The notes under the pieces were generated by a model. The model had not been told where the DNA came from and did not search any database. It saw only the letters and a list, made by a program, of their open reading frames with translations. Shown here in pieces: positions 8,792-17,378 of a stretch of DNA of 44,621 nt. A program made the translations under genes and the position numbers. Every line of letters begins with the position of its first letter. Position 1 is the first letter of the stretch. Source of the DNA: an uncultured Prevotellaceae bacterium (GTDB taxonomy: Bacteria; Bacteroidota; Bacteroidia; Bacteroidales; Muribaculaceae); NCBI GenBank assembly GCA_900318065.1, contig ONIY01000032.1, positions 1 through 44,621 on the forward strand, in the 5' to 3' direction.

Positions 8792-11700
8792 CTACTGCGA
8801 CACGGTGAGGGCAAAGGCGCGATAATACTGCATGCTGCCGCTGGTCACTATCGCCACTAGCGTGCAATAGCCTGGTGCCAGCGGCACTATCTCGATGTGC
8901 TGCACTGCGCCAGTGCTGCCCATGCTGCATTGAGCAACAGCGGTGTTGTCGATAAGTCCCGAGAGGCCGCTGCCAATGGGCTGATAGGTGGAATTGTCTA
9001 TTGCCATGATGCGCTCATGGCTGCCGCTCATGGTGATGTCGTGCGAGATGTCGCTGTGGTTGGTCTGCAGGAAGGAATAGGCCATCGATGTGGTTGTGCC
9101 GTGGAGGATGATGTCGTAGATGAACGTGATGTCGCCCGAGGTGATGGCACCATCGTGGTTCACGTCGAAATTGGCGGCGTGCTGGTTGGTCTCCACGCCC
9201 AGCAGATAGGAGTAGACCAGGGTGATGTCCATCGAGGTCACCGCGTTGTCGTTGTTGACATCGGCGCCATTGTCCACATAGTCGCTGCTGAGCACCTGGC
9301 TGGCATTGCGCCAGGGTGCCGACGACTGATAGCTGCTCAGCGACTTGCTGGGCACATGCAGCTGAAGCTGCGACAGTGCCTGCGAACTGAAGTAGTCGCT
9401 GCCCACCTCGGGAGGTGTGTCGTTGCACAGCCACAGCTGGCGAAGCGAGGTGCAGCCCTTGAACACCTGCAGCCCAAGGTTGGTGACAGGCGCTGTGAAG
9501 AACACTTTCTCGAGCGATTTGCAGTCTTCAAACGCGCCGTTGCCCATGTGTTTCAAGACATTGCACACCACCAGCGTCTTGAGCGCCTCGCATCCCTTGA
9601 ATGCGTGGTCGCCAATGCGTTGCACCACTCCGTGGCACAAGGGCATGTAGTTGAGCTTCTTGCAGCCCAGGAATGCCTCGTCGCCAATGATGATGAGGCG
9701 CTCGCCGCCATTGAAGGTGGTCAGTGAGGTGCATTGCGCAAAGGCTCTGGCGTCGAGGGTCTCTATCGAGATGGCATTGTCCACCTGTTGCAGGTTCTTG
9801 CAGTCCTCAAAGGCGCCTCCGCCCATTCCATTGAGGATGGCGTTAAAGGTAACCCTTTTCAGGTGCTCGTTGTGGGCAAAGGCCTGGGGCATTATCGTAT
9901 CGACCACATTGTTGAGGGCAAACTCCTCGTTGGTTTTCGACCTGAGATAGTAATACAGGCTGGTGCCCCTCTTGTTATATAGCACCCCGTCCACAACCTT
10001 GAAATAGAGGCTGTTGCTCCCTGCGCTGATGTTTTCCAGCGCCGAGAGCGCGCTCAGGGGGTTGATGTTGTCGTCGGTGTTGATAACCGCCAGGCTGTCG
10101 TTGTTGAAATTGAGCGATTTCACCAGTGATGCCACGCCGGCGGTAGAGGTGTTGCCCAGCTCGGTGACGGTGTAGTAGGTGCTGCTGAGCTTCACGCCCT
10201 TGGTGAGGTTGAGCACTCCACTGGAGTTGACGGCAGCAGGCTTGATGTCGACGATTGTCATTTGGTTCTGAGTGTTCCAGTCGTAGGCAAAGTTGTCGTT
10301 GTGGTACACGTCATAGCGCTCTTCTATGTTGGCAAAGTCTTGCCACGACTCGCAGGCGAGGAAGCTGGGCATTGCGCCGGTGGGCACTTGCAGCAGTGTG
10401 CTCGCCTTGAGCGACGCGTTCAGGGCATTGCTCGCCACTGGCGAGGGCTCGCTGTTGCGGTAGTTGATCTTCTCCAGGCTTGTGCCCTTGAAGCAGTCGT
10501 CGCCAAACTGTGTGGTGGTGCCTGGGATTGCCAGGTTCTTGAGAAAGACGACATTCTCGATGGCGTTAGGCTCTATGGCAACCATGCCGCAGGGCAGGTA
10601 GTAGGTGGCTCCTGGCTTGCGCATGGGGTAGAACACCAGCGTTCCGGGCTCGCCCTGCTCTTTGTCGGTGAAGTCGTCGCCACGCTTGAGCTCAAAGAGC
10701 ACGCCTTCGAGCGAGGTGTAGTAGTAGCACTGGTTCTCTACATTGACTTGCTCGAGCGAGGGCATGTCTTTAAAGGCACCGTGCTCCACCATGGCAAGCG
10801 AGCGCGGCAGGTTGAGCACGCTCAGGCTGGTGCAGTGGGCAAAGGCGTTCTCGCTGATTATAGCCACTCCCAACACCAGGTTCACACTGGCAAGGCTGGT
10901 GCAGTTCTCAAACGCTCCGTGGGGAACCAGCTGCAGTGTCGAGGGCAATTCCACCTGGGTGAGCGCTGTGCATCCGGCAAAGGCGCGCTCGCCCATTGTT
11001 GTGACGCCGTCGATGATGCTCACTTGCGCCAGTTGAGTGCATCCGGCAAAGCACTCGGCACCTATGGTCTTGAGCTTTAGCGCATGGCTGGAGTCGAAGG
11101 TCTTGATGCCGGTATTCTTGAAGGCTGCGCTGGCAATGGCGGCAACGTTGTACTTCTCGCCGTTGTAGCCATAGATCGACTCTCTCACCACCACCTCGTT
11201 GCCCAGGGGGATGCGGCCGGTGAGTGTCACCTGCGCCGAACTGTCTTTCACATAGGTGTAGCCGTTGTTGTCGATGAACGAGTAGGGCAACTCGGCGATG
11301 TTGTAGTCGCGCCAGCCCACGGCACTGTTGTAGAGCGACGCCACAGCACCCGCTACGCCCGAGGTGGGCACATAGATGGTTGTCTGCGACTTGTCGAGGG
11401 CAAACGGGTCGCCCTGGAGCAGCAGGGGAGTGTCTTTCATCACAGTGAGGCTTTCCAGCTGTGGACATTGCCCGAAGATGCCGGTGCCCAGGTGCTCGAT
11501 GGTGCCTGGCAGCAGCATCGCCTGGAGCGATGAGCAGCCCATGAAGGCGCCAGTGCCTAGCACGGCCACTCCGCCTTTGCCCTCAAGGCGCTCGCTGGAT
11601 GCCCAGTTCACCTCCTCCAGCGACTGGCATCCCATGAAGGCGCCAGTGCCCAGCTCAAGTGGCGTGTCGTTGTTCATCACCACTGTGTTGAGCGAGGTGC

Positions 11701-12112
11701 ACTGCGCAAAGGCATATTCCTTGATGAGCGCAACAGCCTGGGGGATAGTCACCTGGGCGAGGCCAGTGCAGTTTAGGAATGCTCGCTTGCCTATTGTCGC
11801 CACCTTGCCGCCAAAAGTCACTTGTTCCAGGCTGGGACAGTCGGCAAACGCCCTGTCGCCCACGGCGGTGACGTTGTACACCTTGTTGTTGTGTGTCACC
11901 TGCTCGGGAATTGTCACAGTGCCGCTATAGGCAGTGCCGCTGGGAGCACTCGCCACCTCTACCTCGTTGAATGCATTCAGGATGTTGTAGTAAACGCCGC
12001 CCACCTCAAAGTCGTGCGCGCTCGCCACCATCCCGCACAGGGCAACCATGAGCATCATCGCCGCCATGCGCAGTATATCAGTCTTTCTCCTTATGTCAGT
12101 GTGCTTCATCAT
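8792..12112 (-). CDS. BspA-like leucine-rich-repeat surface protein with internal dockerin
   Basis: A 1106-residue exported protein. A signal peptide covers about residues 1-32 (hydrophobic MAAMMLMVALCGMVASA). Two adjacent ATGs give alternative starts one codon apart. Most of the chain is LRR_5 (BspA/TpLRR) repeats of the form F-x-x-C-x-S-L-x-x-V-x-L-P-x-x-L, in two blocks separated by less regular sequence near 560-680. Residues about 948-1008 form a dockerin-like pair: ADVNNDNAVTSMDITLVYSYLL and FDVNHDGAITSGDITFIYDI (first one quoted here as ADVNNDNAVT and DITLVYSYLL). About 98 residues follow the dockerin and end in a beta-rich module. BspA-type proteins act in adhesion; that role is inferred here. 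Confidence 0.85.
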   Translation of the reverse strand: MMKHTDIRRKTDILRMAAMMLMVALCGMVASAHDFEVGGVYYNILNAFNEVEVASAPSGTAYSGTVTIPEQVTHNNKVYNVTAVGDRAFADCPSLEQVTFGGKVATIGKRAFLNCTGLAQVTIPQAVALIKEYAFAQCTSLNTVVMNNDTPLELGTGAFMGCQSLEEVNWASSERLEGKGGVAVLGTGAFMGCSSLQAMLLPGTIEHLGTGIFGQCPQLESLTVMKDTPLLLQGDPFALDKSQTTIYVPTSGVAGAVASLYNSAVGWRDYNIAELPYSFIDNNGYTYVKDSSAQVTLTGRIPLGNEVVVRESIYGYNGEKYNVAAIASAAFKNTGIKTFDSSHALKLKTIGAECFAGCTQLAQVSIIDGVTTMGERAFAGCTALTQVELPSTLQLVPHGAFENCTSLASVNLVLGVAIISENAFAHCTSLSVLNLPRSLAMVEHGAFKDMPSLEQVNVENQCYYYTSLEGVLFELKRGDDFTDKEQGEPGTLVFYPMRKPGATYYLPCGMVAIEPNAIENVVFLKNLAIPGTTTQFGDDCFKGTSLEKINYRNSEPSPVASNALNASLKASTLLQVPTGAMPSFLACESWQDFANIEERYDVYHNDNFAYDWNTQNQMTIVDIKPAAVNSSGVLNLTKGVKLSSTYYTVTELGNTSTAGVASLVKSLNFNNDSLAVINTDDNINPLSALSALENISAGSNSLYFKVVDGVLYNKRGTSLYYYLRSKTNEEFALNNVVDTIMPQAFAHNEHLKRVTFNAILNGMGGGAFEDCKNLQQVDNAISIETLDARAFAQCTSLTTFNGGERLIIIGDEAFLGCKKLNYMPLCHGVVQRIGDHAFKGCEALKTLVVCNVLKHMGNGAFEDCKSLEKVFFTAPVTNLGLQVFKGCTSLRQLWLCNDTPPEVGSDYFSSQALSQLQLHVPSKSLSSYQSSAPWRNASQVLSSDYVDNGADVNNDNAVTSMDITLVYSYLLGVETNQHAANFDVNHDGAITSGDITFIYDIILHGTTTSMAYSFLQTNHSDISHDITMSGSHERIMAIDNSTYQPIGSGLSGLIDNTAVAQCSMGSTGAVQHIEIVPLAPGYCTLVAIVTSGSMQYYRAFALTVSQ

Positions 12113-12198
12113 ATATTATTATAACGTAAATATATAGTAATAAATTATAAAGCAGCGCAAAATAACCCGTTTTTCGCCCTAAGCGTAGGGGGGGCTGT

Positions 12199-12259
12199 TG
12201 CAAAAATGAAGGTTCCCGCAACTCCCCCTCTAAGATAGAGGGGGTGGGGGGAGTATGAC
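12199..12259. repeat. Dispersed palindromic repeat, copy 1
   Basis: Contains TTGCAAAAA, then CTCCCCCTCTAAGATAGAGG and GGGGGGAGTATGA. It can fold as CCCCTCT-AAGAT-AGAGGGG. A close copy lies at 32803-32866. It occupies part of the 228-base gap between two secreted-protein genes. Confidence 0.8.
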
Positions 12260-12269
12260 AAGAGGCAAA

Positions 12270-12298
12270 AACAGAGGCGCCACCTGCGGCGCCTCCGT
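12270..12298 (-). terminator. Terminator of the 12341 gene
   Basis: Stem GAGGCGCC (12274-12281) with GGCGCCTC (12288-12295) and a 6-base loop. On the minus strand it is followed by TGTTTTTGCC. It lies about 45 bases after the stop. Confidence 0.75.
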
Positions 12299-12340
12299 TT
12301 CTTCATTTAGCAAGTTTTACTAAACCTGCTGATGTTTTTT

Positions 12341-14386
12341 TTACTTGCTAGTGCCAAGCATAGCGTTGTAAACCAGTGTTACGTCGGCCGAGGTAACGCT
12401 GCCATCATTGTTCTGGTCATAGTTAACTGCACCAGTGTAGTCTCCTGAGAGAATGATGTTGTAAAGCAATGTAACGTCGGTTGCAGTAACTTGGCCGTCG
12501 CCGTTCACGTCGCCAGGAACAACATCGCTACCACCCACCTTCTCAATCAGGTTAGGATAGAACTGGAGCTGCTCAACAGTGCCGTCGCTCTTCTTGTAGT
12601 AAGCCAGGAAGCCTTCTACGTTGTAGGTAGCATCATAGTCGAAGTCCTCACCAATAGTAACCTCGCTGAAGTTCAAGCGCATGATAATCTCGCCAGTCTC
12701 ATCGGTGAGAGTAAAGTTGCGAGCGTCGCTTTCAGTAGCAGTGATAGTGCAGTTCTCCATGCGCAGGTAGTTGTGGATCATGCTCTGGTCAATCTCCTCG
12801 ATGGTGATGAGCTCAGGCTCTACTGGAGTGCCAGGAGTTGCCTCACCAAATGTCGAAGCGATTGGAAGCATCTCGGTCATGCCGTTGTAAATTGTCCAGT
12901 TACCAGCGATGCCGTTGAGTTGGTCGCCGTTGTTGTAGCTGTTGTCGAGGTGACCGTAAACCAGCATGAAACCGCTGTTGTCCTTGATGTAGAGTTGGTT
13001 TCCGCTATGGTAAACAGCAGTAACAGGGTTGTTGAACATAACGTCGGTTCCTTGCTCGGTTGCGAGCAGACCAGCGATGTTGTCAACCTTGGGAAGGTCA
13101 TCGAGGTTAACCACCTTCTCAAATGCGGTGGGTTGCAACTGATAAGTGGTAACGTTGTCTTTGCTGAAGACACTGATAACACCAGTAATGTTGTAGGTAG
13201 CGCCGTCATTAGGAATGGTTATGCCAGAGTACTGGTTGAAACCTGCAGCAGTGCCGGCAGCGTCATTAATAGTGAAGTTCTTGCTACTGATGTCGCTAAT
13301 GGTAGCATTCTCGATGGTTACATAGTGACCAAAGTTGGCCTCTACTACAGCAGCAGTTGTAACAATCTCAGGATCTACAGCTGGACCAGCGGTTGCTTCC
13401 TGGAAGCCGAACAGGTCTTGGTCACCATTGTAAGACATTTCTAAGAGACCATTGTACTCCTTGAGATATCCACCAAATCCGCCAGGAATGATGTCGCCGT
13501 TCTCGTAGTGCATGTTGCCTGCATTGCGACCGAAGATCAACAGGTAGCCAGTGTCATCCTTTACCCAAACGTAGTTGCCATTAGAATAATAAACGGTTAC
13601 TGGGTTAGAGATAGCGGCAAAAGCACCTACTCCAAGAGCATAGTAGGCTGCGATGTTGGGAACCGAGTTAACAGACTCAAAAGTGTAGGTAGCGGTAGCA
13701 ACAGGACTTGTGGCATCCTCGGTAACAGCGATAGCCTTCAGAGTAGTGTTCTGGCTGATGTTGATAGGAGCGCTGTAAACTGCGCTGCTGGTTGTTGGGT
13801 CATTGCCATCGGTGGTGTAATAGAAAGTAGCACCTGTAGCGCCAGTGATCTCAACGTTTACGGGAGCATAGAAAGTGCCACCAGCGGGGTTGAATGTTGG
13901 AGCAGGGATAGTGATAGTGCCACCGTCCTCATAGGTGATAACAAGGCTGGAGAAGTCAAGCTGACCAGCCTTAGACTCGCCATCAGAACCATAAACAGCT
14001 TGATCGCCAACGGTGAAAGTTACAGTCTGAGATGCACCATTCCAAGTAACTGTCTCATCACCTACAGCCTGAGTTGCAACAGCACCAGCGTTACAGGAGA
14101 TGGCAGCAAGACGCTTCTTGCCTTGGGCAGAAATGTTGAAAACAATATTGGTCATGTTAGTACCGCTATTGTTTGTGATGGTGTAAGATCCCTTTGCGTA
14201 AATACGCACATCAGAACCACTTGCCACATACTGGGGAGCTGTTTGACCGTTGTTCTTCTGAGCAAGGAACGTAAAGCCATCTACAGTGCCATTAACCAAG
14301 TCGGGCGAAGCAGTAAATGTCTTCTCAAGAGCCATTGCGCTAAAAGCGCACATGCAAACAAGTAAGAGAGATAATAATTTCTTCAT
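12341..14386 (-). CDS. Secreted protein with chitobiase C-terminal-like domain, OB-like repeats and C-terminal dockerin
   Basis: A 681-residue exported protein. The signal peptide is residues 1-19 (KKLLSLLLVCMCAFSAMA). Residues about 158-235 form a chitobiase/hexosaminidase C-terminal-type module (ATFYYTTDGNDPTTSSAVYS). Residues about 240-410 and 430-605 are two copies of one domain: N-P-V-T-x-x-Y, then YVWVKDDTGYLLIFG in one and LYIKDNSGFMLVYG in the other, suggesting OB-like folds. Residues about 624-681 are a dockerin-type pair (GDVNGDGQVTATDVTLLYN and YDQNNDGSVTSADVTLVYN). Domain content is close to the 592-4359 protein, which lacks a dockerin and ends in a sorting-like domain instead. 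No enzymatic function is visible. Confidence 0.8.
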   Translation of the reverse strand: MKKLLSLLLVCMCAFSAMALEKTFTASPDLVNGTVDGFTFLAQKNNGQTAPQYVASGSDVRIYAKGSYTITNNSGTNMTNIVFNISAQGKKRLAAISCNAGAVATQAVGDETVTWNGASQTVTFTVGDQAVYGSDGESKAGQLDFSSLVITYEDGGTITIPAPTFNPAGGTFYAPVNVEITGATGATFYYTTDGNDPTTSSAVYSAPINISQNTTLKAIAVTEDATSPVATATYTFESVNSVPNIAAYYALGVGAFAAISNPVTVYYSNGNYVWVKDDTGYLLIFGRNAGNMHYENGDIIPGGFGGYLKEYNGLLEMSYNGDQDLFGFQEATAGPAVDPEIVTTAAVVEANFGHYVTIENATISDISSKNFTINDAAGTAAGFNQYSGITIPNDGATYNITGVISVFSKDNVTTYQLQPTAFEKVVNLDDLPKVDNIAGLLATEQGTDVMFNNPVTAVYHSGNQLYIKDNSGFMLVYGHLDNSYNNGDQLNGIAGNWTIYNGMTEMLPIASTFGEATPGTPVEPELITIEEIDQSMIHNYLRMENCTITATESDARNFTLTDETGEIIMRLNFSEVTIGEDFDYDATYNVEGFLAYYKKSDGTVEQLQFYPNLIEKVGGSDVVPGDVNGDGQVTATDVTLLYNIILSGDYTGAVNYDQNNDGSVTSADVTLVYNAMLGTSK

Positions 14387-14455
14387 AAATAGCTTAAAGT
14401 TAAGAAGTTAATAATATATGTTGATTAATCTGTTGACGCATGTATATAATCACGA

Positions 14456-14463
14456 CAAAGGTA
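14456..14463 (-). promoter_or_regulatory. -7 box (TACCTTTG) for the 12341-14386 gene
   Basis: A perfect TAnnTTTG match on the minus strand, with a leader of about 67 bases that is strongly A/T-rich. Confidence 0.65.
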
Positions 14464-14532
14464 GTCATTATTTTTCAATAATGAAAATGAAAAAGAAAAT
14501 AATTTCCAAAAAAGATTTTTAGGGAAGATTTT

Positions 14533-14590
14533 GTAGTTTAGTCGGACGAGTCGGACTTGTCTGACCTGTCCGACTTGTCCGACCTGTCCG
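14533..14590. repeat. 9-bp tandem repeat (TCCGACTTG type)
   Basis: Successive 9-mers TCGGACGAG, TCGGACTTG, TCTGACCTG, TCCGACTTG and TCCGACCTG, overlapping the 3' flank of the next gene. The same family recurs at 21556-21615. Confidence 0.8.
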
Positions 14591-14593
14591 AAA

Positions 14594-15163
14594 TTAGCGT
14601 TTCACGATGGCGAGTCTCACGAGGCCATGCTTGCGTCCTGCAATGTAGAATGGTTTTACTGTGCCGTTGTGGTCATGGTTTGTTGCCATCATGGGCTGTC
14701 CCAGTCCAAAGAGCATCACGTCGAGAGTGTCGCCCTTGGTCAGGCGGTTGCTGCCTCTAACTTCCATCACTTCAAATCGTTTGTTTCCTAAATATCTCAT
14801 TCGGCAATATCGGTTTGGCAGCCATTCCATTTCCACTTCATCATCAACCTGAAGGTGGTCGCTCTGTATTATTTCTTGGTTCAGCGAGCCCGAGGTGGGA
14901 TCTTCGTTGCGAAGGGTGAAATCGGTCCAGTCTCTATATCCTAAATATCTTGCGAGCACACTCAGGGTGGCGTTACTTGGCTCATGGCTGTCGCTCACAT
15001 ATCCCACTAATCGCTTTATTGTGCTTATGCTCATGCGCTCGCCAGTGGTTTGAAACACCGAGAGCAGCAGTGCGTCAAAATCGCTGGGTGTGGCAAGGTT
15101 GCGACCCAGCTTGTTCTGGACCTGCCGTAATAGTTCTTTTATCTCGCTGTTATTTTCATTCAT
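14594..15163 (-). CDS. Small regulator-like protein next to a Ser/Thr kinase
   Basis: A 189-residue cytoplasmic protein. I start at 15163 (MNENNSEIK) because a -7-like box lies just upstream; a start at 15190 would put that promoter inside the coding sequence. Residues about 40-80 (SISTIKRLVGYV, then NATLSVLARYLGYRDWTDF) match an N-terminal pattern that is common in Bacteroidetes regulatory proteins and resembles a helix-turn-helix. The C-terminal half, with YCRMRYLGNKRFEVMEVRGS and HNGTVKPFYIAGR, is beta-rich and of unknown function. The gene is preceded by a TGAAC direct-repeat element shared with the 17379-18146 gene, and it follows a transmembrane kinase on the same strand. A regulatory partnership is inferred. 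Confidence 0.6.
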   Translation of the reverse strand: MNENNSEIKELLRQVQNKLGRNLATPSDFDALLLSVFQTTGERMSISTIKRLVGYVSDSHEPSNATLSVLARYLGYRDWTDFTLRNEDPTSGSLNQEIIQSDHLQVDDEVEMEWLPNRYCRMRYLGNKRFEVMEVRGSNRLTKGDTLDVMLFGLGQPMMATNHDHNGTVKPFYIAGRKHGLVRLAIVKR

Positions 15164-15167
15164 GGTG

Positions 15168-15175
15168 CGAAAATA
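15168..15175 (-). promoter_or_regulatory. -7-like box (TATTTTCG) for the 14594-15163 gene
   Basis: A one-mismatch TAnnTTTG box ends 5 bases before the ATG, which predicts a nearly leaderless transcript. Confidence 0.45.
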
Positions 15176-15210
15176 GTGAATAATCTTCAAATAATGACGA
15201 TTTTTACCAG

Positions 15211-15229
15211 CCGTGAACCAAAATGAACC
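15211..15229 (+). promoter_or_regulatory. TGAAC direct-repeat element (operator candidate)
   Basis: CCGTGAACCAAAATGAACC contains two TGAAC half-sites 10 bp apart. The near edge lies about 36 bp upstream of the -7 box of the 14594-15163 gene. Two further copies, inverted and differing at one base, lie at 18229-18247 and 18274-18292. Confidence 0.5.
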
Positions 15230-15262
15230 AAGAAAAGCTGTTCAGATAGATTATAGACTTAT

Positions 15263-15350
15263 TAATTTTGCGGTCAATAAATGGAGAACCTCGCAATGCT
15301 CCTAAGTAATCATCAGGTGGGTTCCCTTGTAAAAGGGAGTTCACCTTATT
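15263..15350 (+). ncRNA. Candidate small RNA convergent with the kinase gene
   Basis: A -7 box TAATTTTG (15263-15270) is followed within 85 bases by a hairpin: GGTGGGTTCCCTT (15316-15328) with AAGGGAGTTCACC (15333-15345). This gives a 13-bp stem if three G-U pairs are allowed, ending in TTATTTT. No open frame of note is present. The 3' end overlaps the kinase stop on the other strand. Bases 15289-15307 are complementary to 18574-18592 in another candidate RNA. Confidence 0.4.
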
Positions 15351-16741
15351 TTCATGTCAGTGAAGATTGGGGCGAGGTTGGGTGACAGATGGCTTGCGGT
15401 GGTTGTCGCCACTTTGCGTGCCTCCATGCGCGCCTGTTCGAGCAGCTGTCGGCCCTCATCTGTTTCCAAATATTCGCGCATGGCGGCGTTGCGCTTAAGG
15501 TCGTTGCTATAGATGGTGATGATCTGTGCCTTGACCTGATTCTCAATGTTGATGATAAATCGCGTGCATGCCATGATTTTAGACGGTCCCATAATGACGT
15601 AGGTGCTGTCTATCTCAGTGAGTTTGTTGCTCTGGGCAGTTACAAGACTTTTTGCTTCATTGCGTGCGAAGTCAAGAACGTCTTCTTTGAACGATGTGTT
15701 GTCCAAAGGGGTAGATGGCGCTTGATGTGTCTCGGTAACAGTTGGTTGTGAATCGCTGGCAGCATCTTTCTGTGGTAGAGTAGTGGTTTGGACTGTCTCG
15801 CTGGCGGTTGCTGTGACTGGAGTGTCGATTTTTTCCTCATGAAGTGTGACGGCTGTTGTGTCTGGATATTGAGTGATGAGAGGTTTTTTGCCTTTGTTTT
15901 CCAGCACCATGAAAACAGCGATAAATGAGCAGATGAGGGCTATCGTTGCGGCAATCCACATCCAGCGGCGGTTATGATGGTTGAGAATAGCACGGGCGGC
16001 TTGGGCATTGGCTGGACGCTCGTCGGGACTCTCCTTGAGGCATGCTTTGGCGAGGCGGTCGAGGCGGCGGTCGCTATGAGGCAGTGCGTCGTTAATCTCA
16101 CTGGCAATTACCCCCAGTGAGTAGAGGTCAGTGCGATTATCTATTTGTTCTCCAGCAATCAGCTCGGGAGCGGCATAGCGGCGTGTGCCGGCAGGACCTT
16201 TGAGGATGGCGTGGCTCGTAGTATCGCTCACGCCAAAGTCGATGAGCTTCACACGGTTGCCGCTGGCAGTGAGCATGATGTTACTCGGCTTGAGATCGCG
16301 GTGCACCACTTGGCGGTTGTGGAGATACTCTAAGACCCCAAGCAACTCGTTGATGATGTTGTAGGCTAGGGTAGCATTGAAATTGTCGTGTTTCATCGCT
16401 TCTCGCAAAGTGCTGCCGTCCACCCATTCCTCCACGATGCATTTCCCCAGGCTAGGTACCTCTTCAAGGCCCATGACAGCTACAATGCCAGGATGCGAAA
16501 GGGTGTAACCAATTTCAAACTCCTTGCGCTGCTGCGCCAGGGCGATGGGGTTGGTGCGGTAGTCGGCCTTCAACGCCTTGAGCACGTGCCACTTGCCATA
16601 CCTCATGGCACGATACACGGCACTGGTGCCGTGCTCGCTCTCGCGCAGCAGCTCCACGTCGCGCCACTGCCCACCGGCAGCAGTCGCGGCACTCTCGTCC
16701 TCGGGCCACGACGACTCGGTATATGCTTCCTCTTCGCTCAC
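15341..16741 (-). CDS. Transmembrane Ser/Thr protein kinase (Hanks type)
   Basis: A 466-residue kinase. Residues about 27-255 form the kinase domain: VLK near K55 as the ATP lysine, E74 in helix C, HRDLKPSN (147-154), DFG (168-170) and APE (191-193). The glycine loop (SEHGTSAVY) is degenerate. Residues about 260-280 form one membrane helix (WIAATIALICSFIAVFMVL). The remaining 185 residues would lie outside the membrane, are T/A/P-rich at first and carry no domain I recognise. The start is a GTG (16741) only a few bases from the -7 box; no ATG precedes the catalytic lysine. Neighbouring small secreted proteins and a regulator-like protein on the same strand suggest an envelope signalling locus. 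Confidence 0.9.
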   Translation of the reverse strand: MSEEEAYTESSWPEDESAATAAGGQWRDVELLRESEHGTSAVYRAMRYGKWHVLKALKADYRTNPIALAQQRKEFEIGYTLSHPGIVAVMGLEEVPSLGKCIVEEWVDGSTLREAMKHDNFNATLAYNIINELLGVLEYLHNRQVVHRDLKPSNIMLTASGNRVKLIDFGVSDTTSHAILKGPAGTRRYAAPELIAGEQIDNRTDLYSLGVIASEINDALPHSDRRLDRLAKACLKESPDERPANAQAARAILNHHNRRWMWIAATIALICSFIAVFMVLENKGKKPLITQYPDTTAVTLHEEKIDTPVTATASETVQTTTLPQKDAASDSQPTVTETHQAPSTPLDNTSFKEDVLDFARNEAKSLVTAQSNKLTEIDSTYVIMGPSKIMACTRFIINIENQVKAQIITIYSNDLKRNAAMREYLETDEGRQLLEQARMEARKVATTTASHLSPNLAPIFTDMKIR

Positions 16742-16745
16742 ACTG

Positions 16746-16753
16746 CAAAGGTA
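16746..16753 (-). promoter_or_regulatory. -7 box (TACCTTTG) for the kinase
   Basis: A perfect TAnnTTTG match ends 4 bases before the GTG start, so the mRNA should be essentially leaderless. Confidence 0.65.
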
Positions 16754-16871
16754 GCACTTTTTATGTCATTCAGCAAAAGGTGACGTTGCATTTTTCTTGA
16801 AAATGCCTATGGCTCTGATGTGCCACACCTAACGTGAGCTTGACGAGAATAATATTTAGCGCACACTAGTG

Positions 16872-17354
16872 CTAGTACTCAAGATTAAGAGTGTTGCCAT
16901 TAAAAGGTGGCCAAGTTTTAAACGTTATACTTTTGCCGCCCGAGTTGATAACTGCCACAGGCGCTTTTTGCCCATAGATATAGATGTTGCCGTTTTTTAC
17001 ATAGTAGTCTTCAAGAGTGGTGGTTTCCATCTGGTTTCGCATCGCATCAAGCACTTGGGCAAGTTCCTCTTGAGAATAATAGTCGCTTTCAATATCGACC
17101 GATAGTGTAAGTTCCATTTCCTTGGAATTCAAAAAATGGACCGACACATCTGTGATAAGGCGAAACTTGCCGTTATCGTAGGCAGCGGCCAATTCAGGAT
17201 CTGAAATTTTGGCATTATATTTTGTGTAAGTGTGTCCAATTATGATAGAAGGATTGACACCACTCTTTTTATTGCCTTGCTTAACCTTGGGAGCCGCCAT
17301 GATTATAAGGCAACCCAAGAACAGCATTATTGATATAAGTGAGACTTTTTTCAT
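16872..17354 (-). CDS. Small secreted protein of unknown function
   Basis: A 160-residue protein. The start at 17354 (MKKVSLISI) gives a clean signal peptide, with the hydrophobic stretch VSLISIMLFLGCLIIMA; an upstream ATG at 17363 adds only three residues. The mature part is hydrophilic and beta-rich, with KFRLITDVSVHFLNSKEMEL and GNIYIYGQKAPVAVI, and has no recognisable domain or motif. The Cys in FLGCLII lies in the hydrophobic core without a lipobox, so lipidation is unlikely. It lies 24 bases after the preceding secreted-protein gene and is probably cotranscribed with it. Confidence 0.65.
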   Translation of the reverse strand: MKKVSLISIMLFLGCLIIMAAPKVKQGNKKSGVNPSIIIGHTYTKYNAKISDPELAAAYDNGKFRLITDVSVHFLNSKEMELTLSVDIESDYYSQEELAQVLDAMRNQMETTTLEDYYVKNGNIYIYGQKAPVAVINSGGKSITFKTWPPFNGNTLNLEY

Positions 17355-17378
17355 GTTATCCATACATTAGGTGTATTA

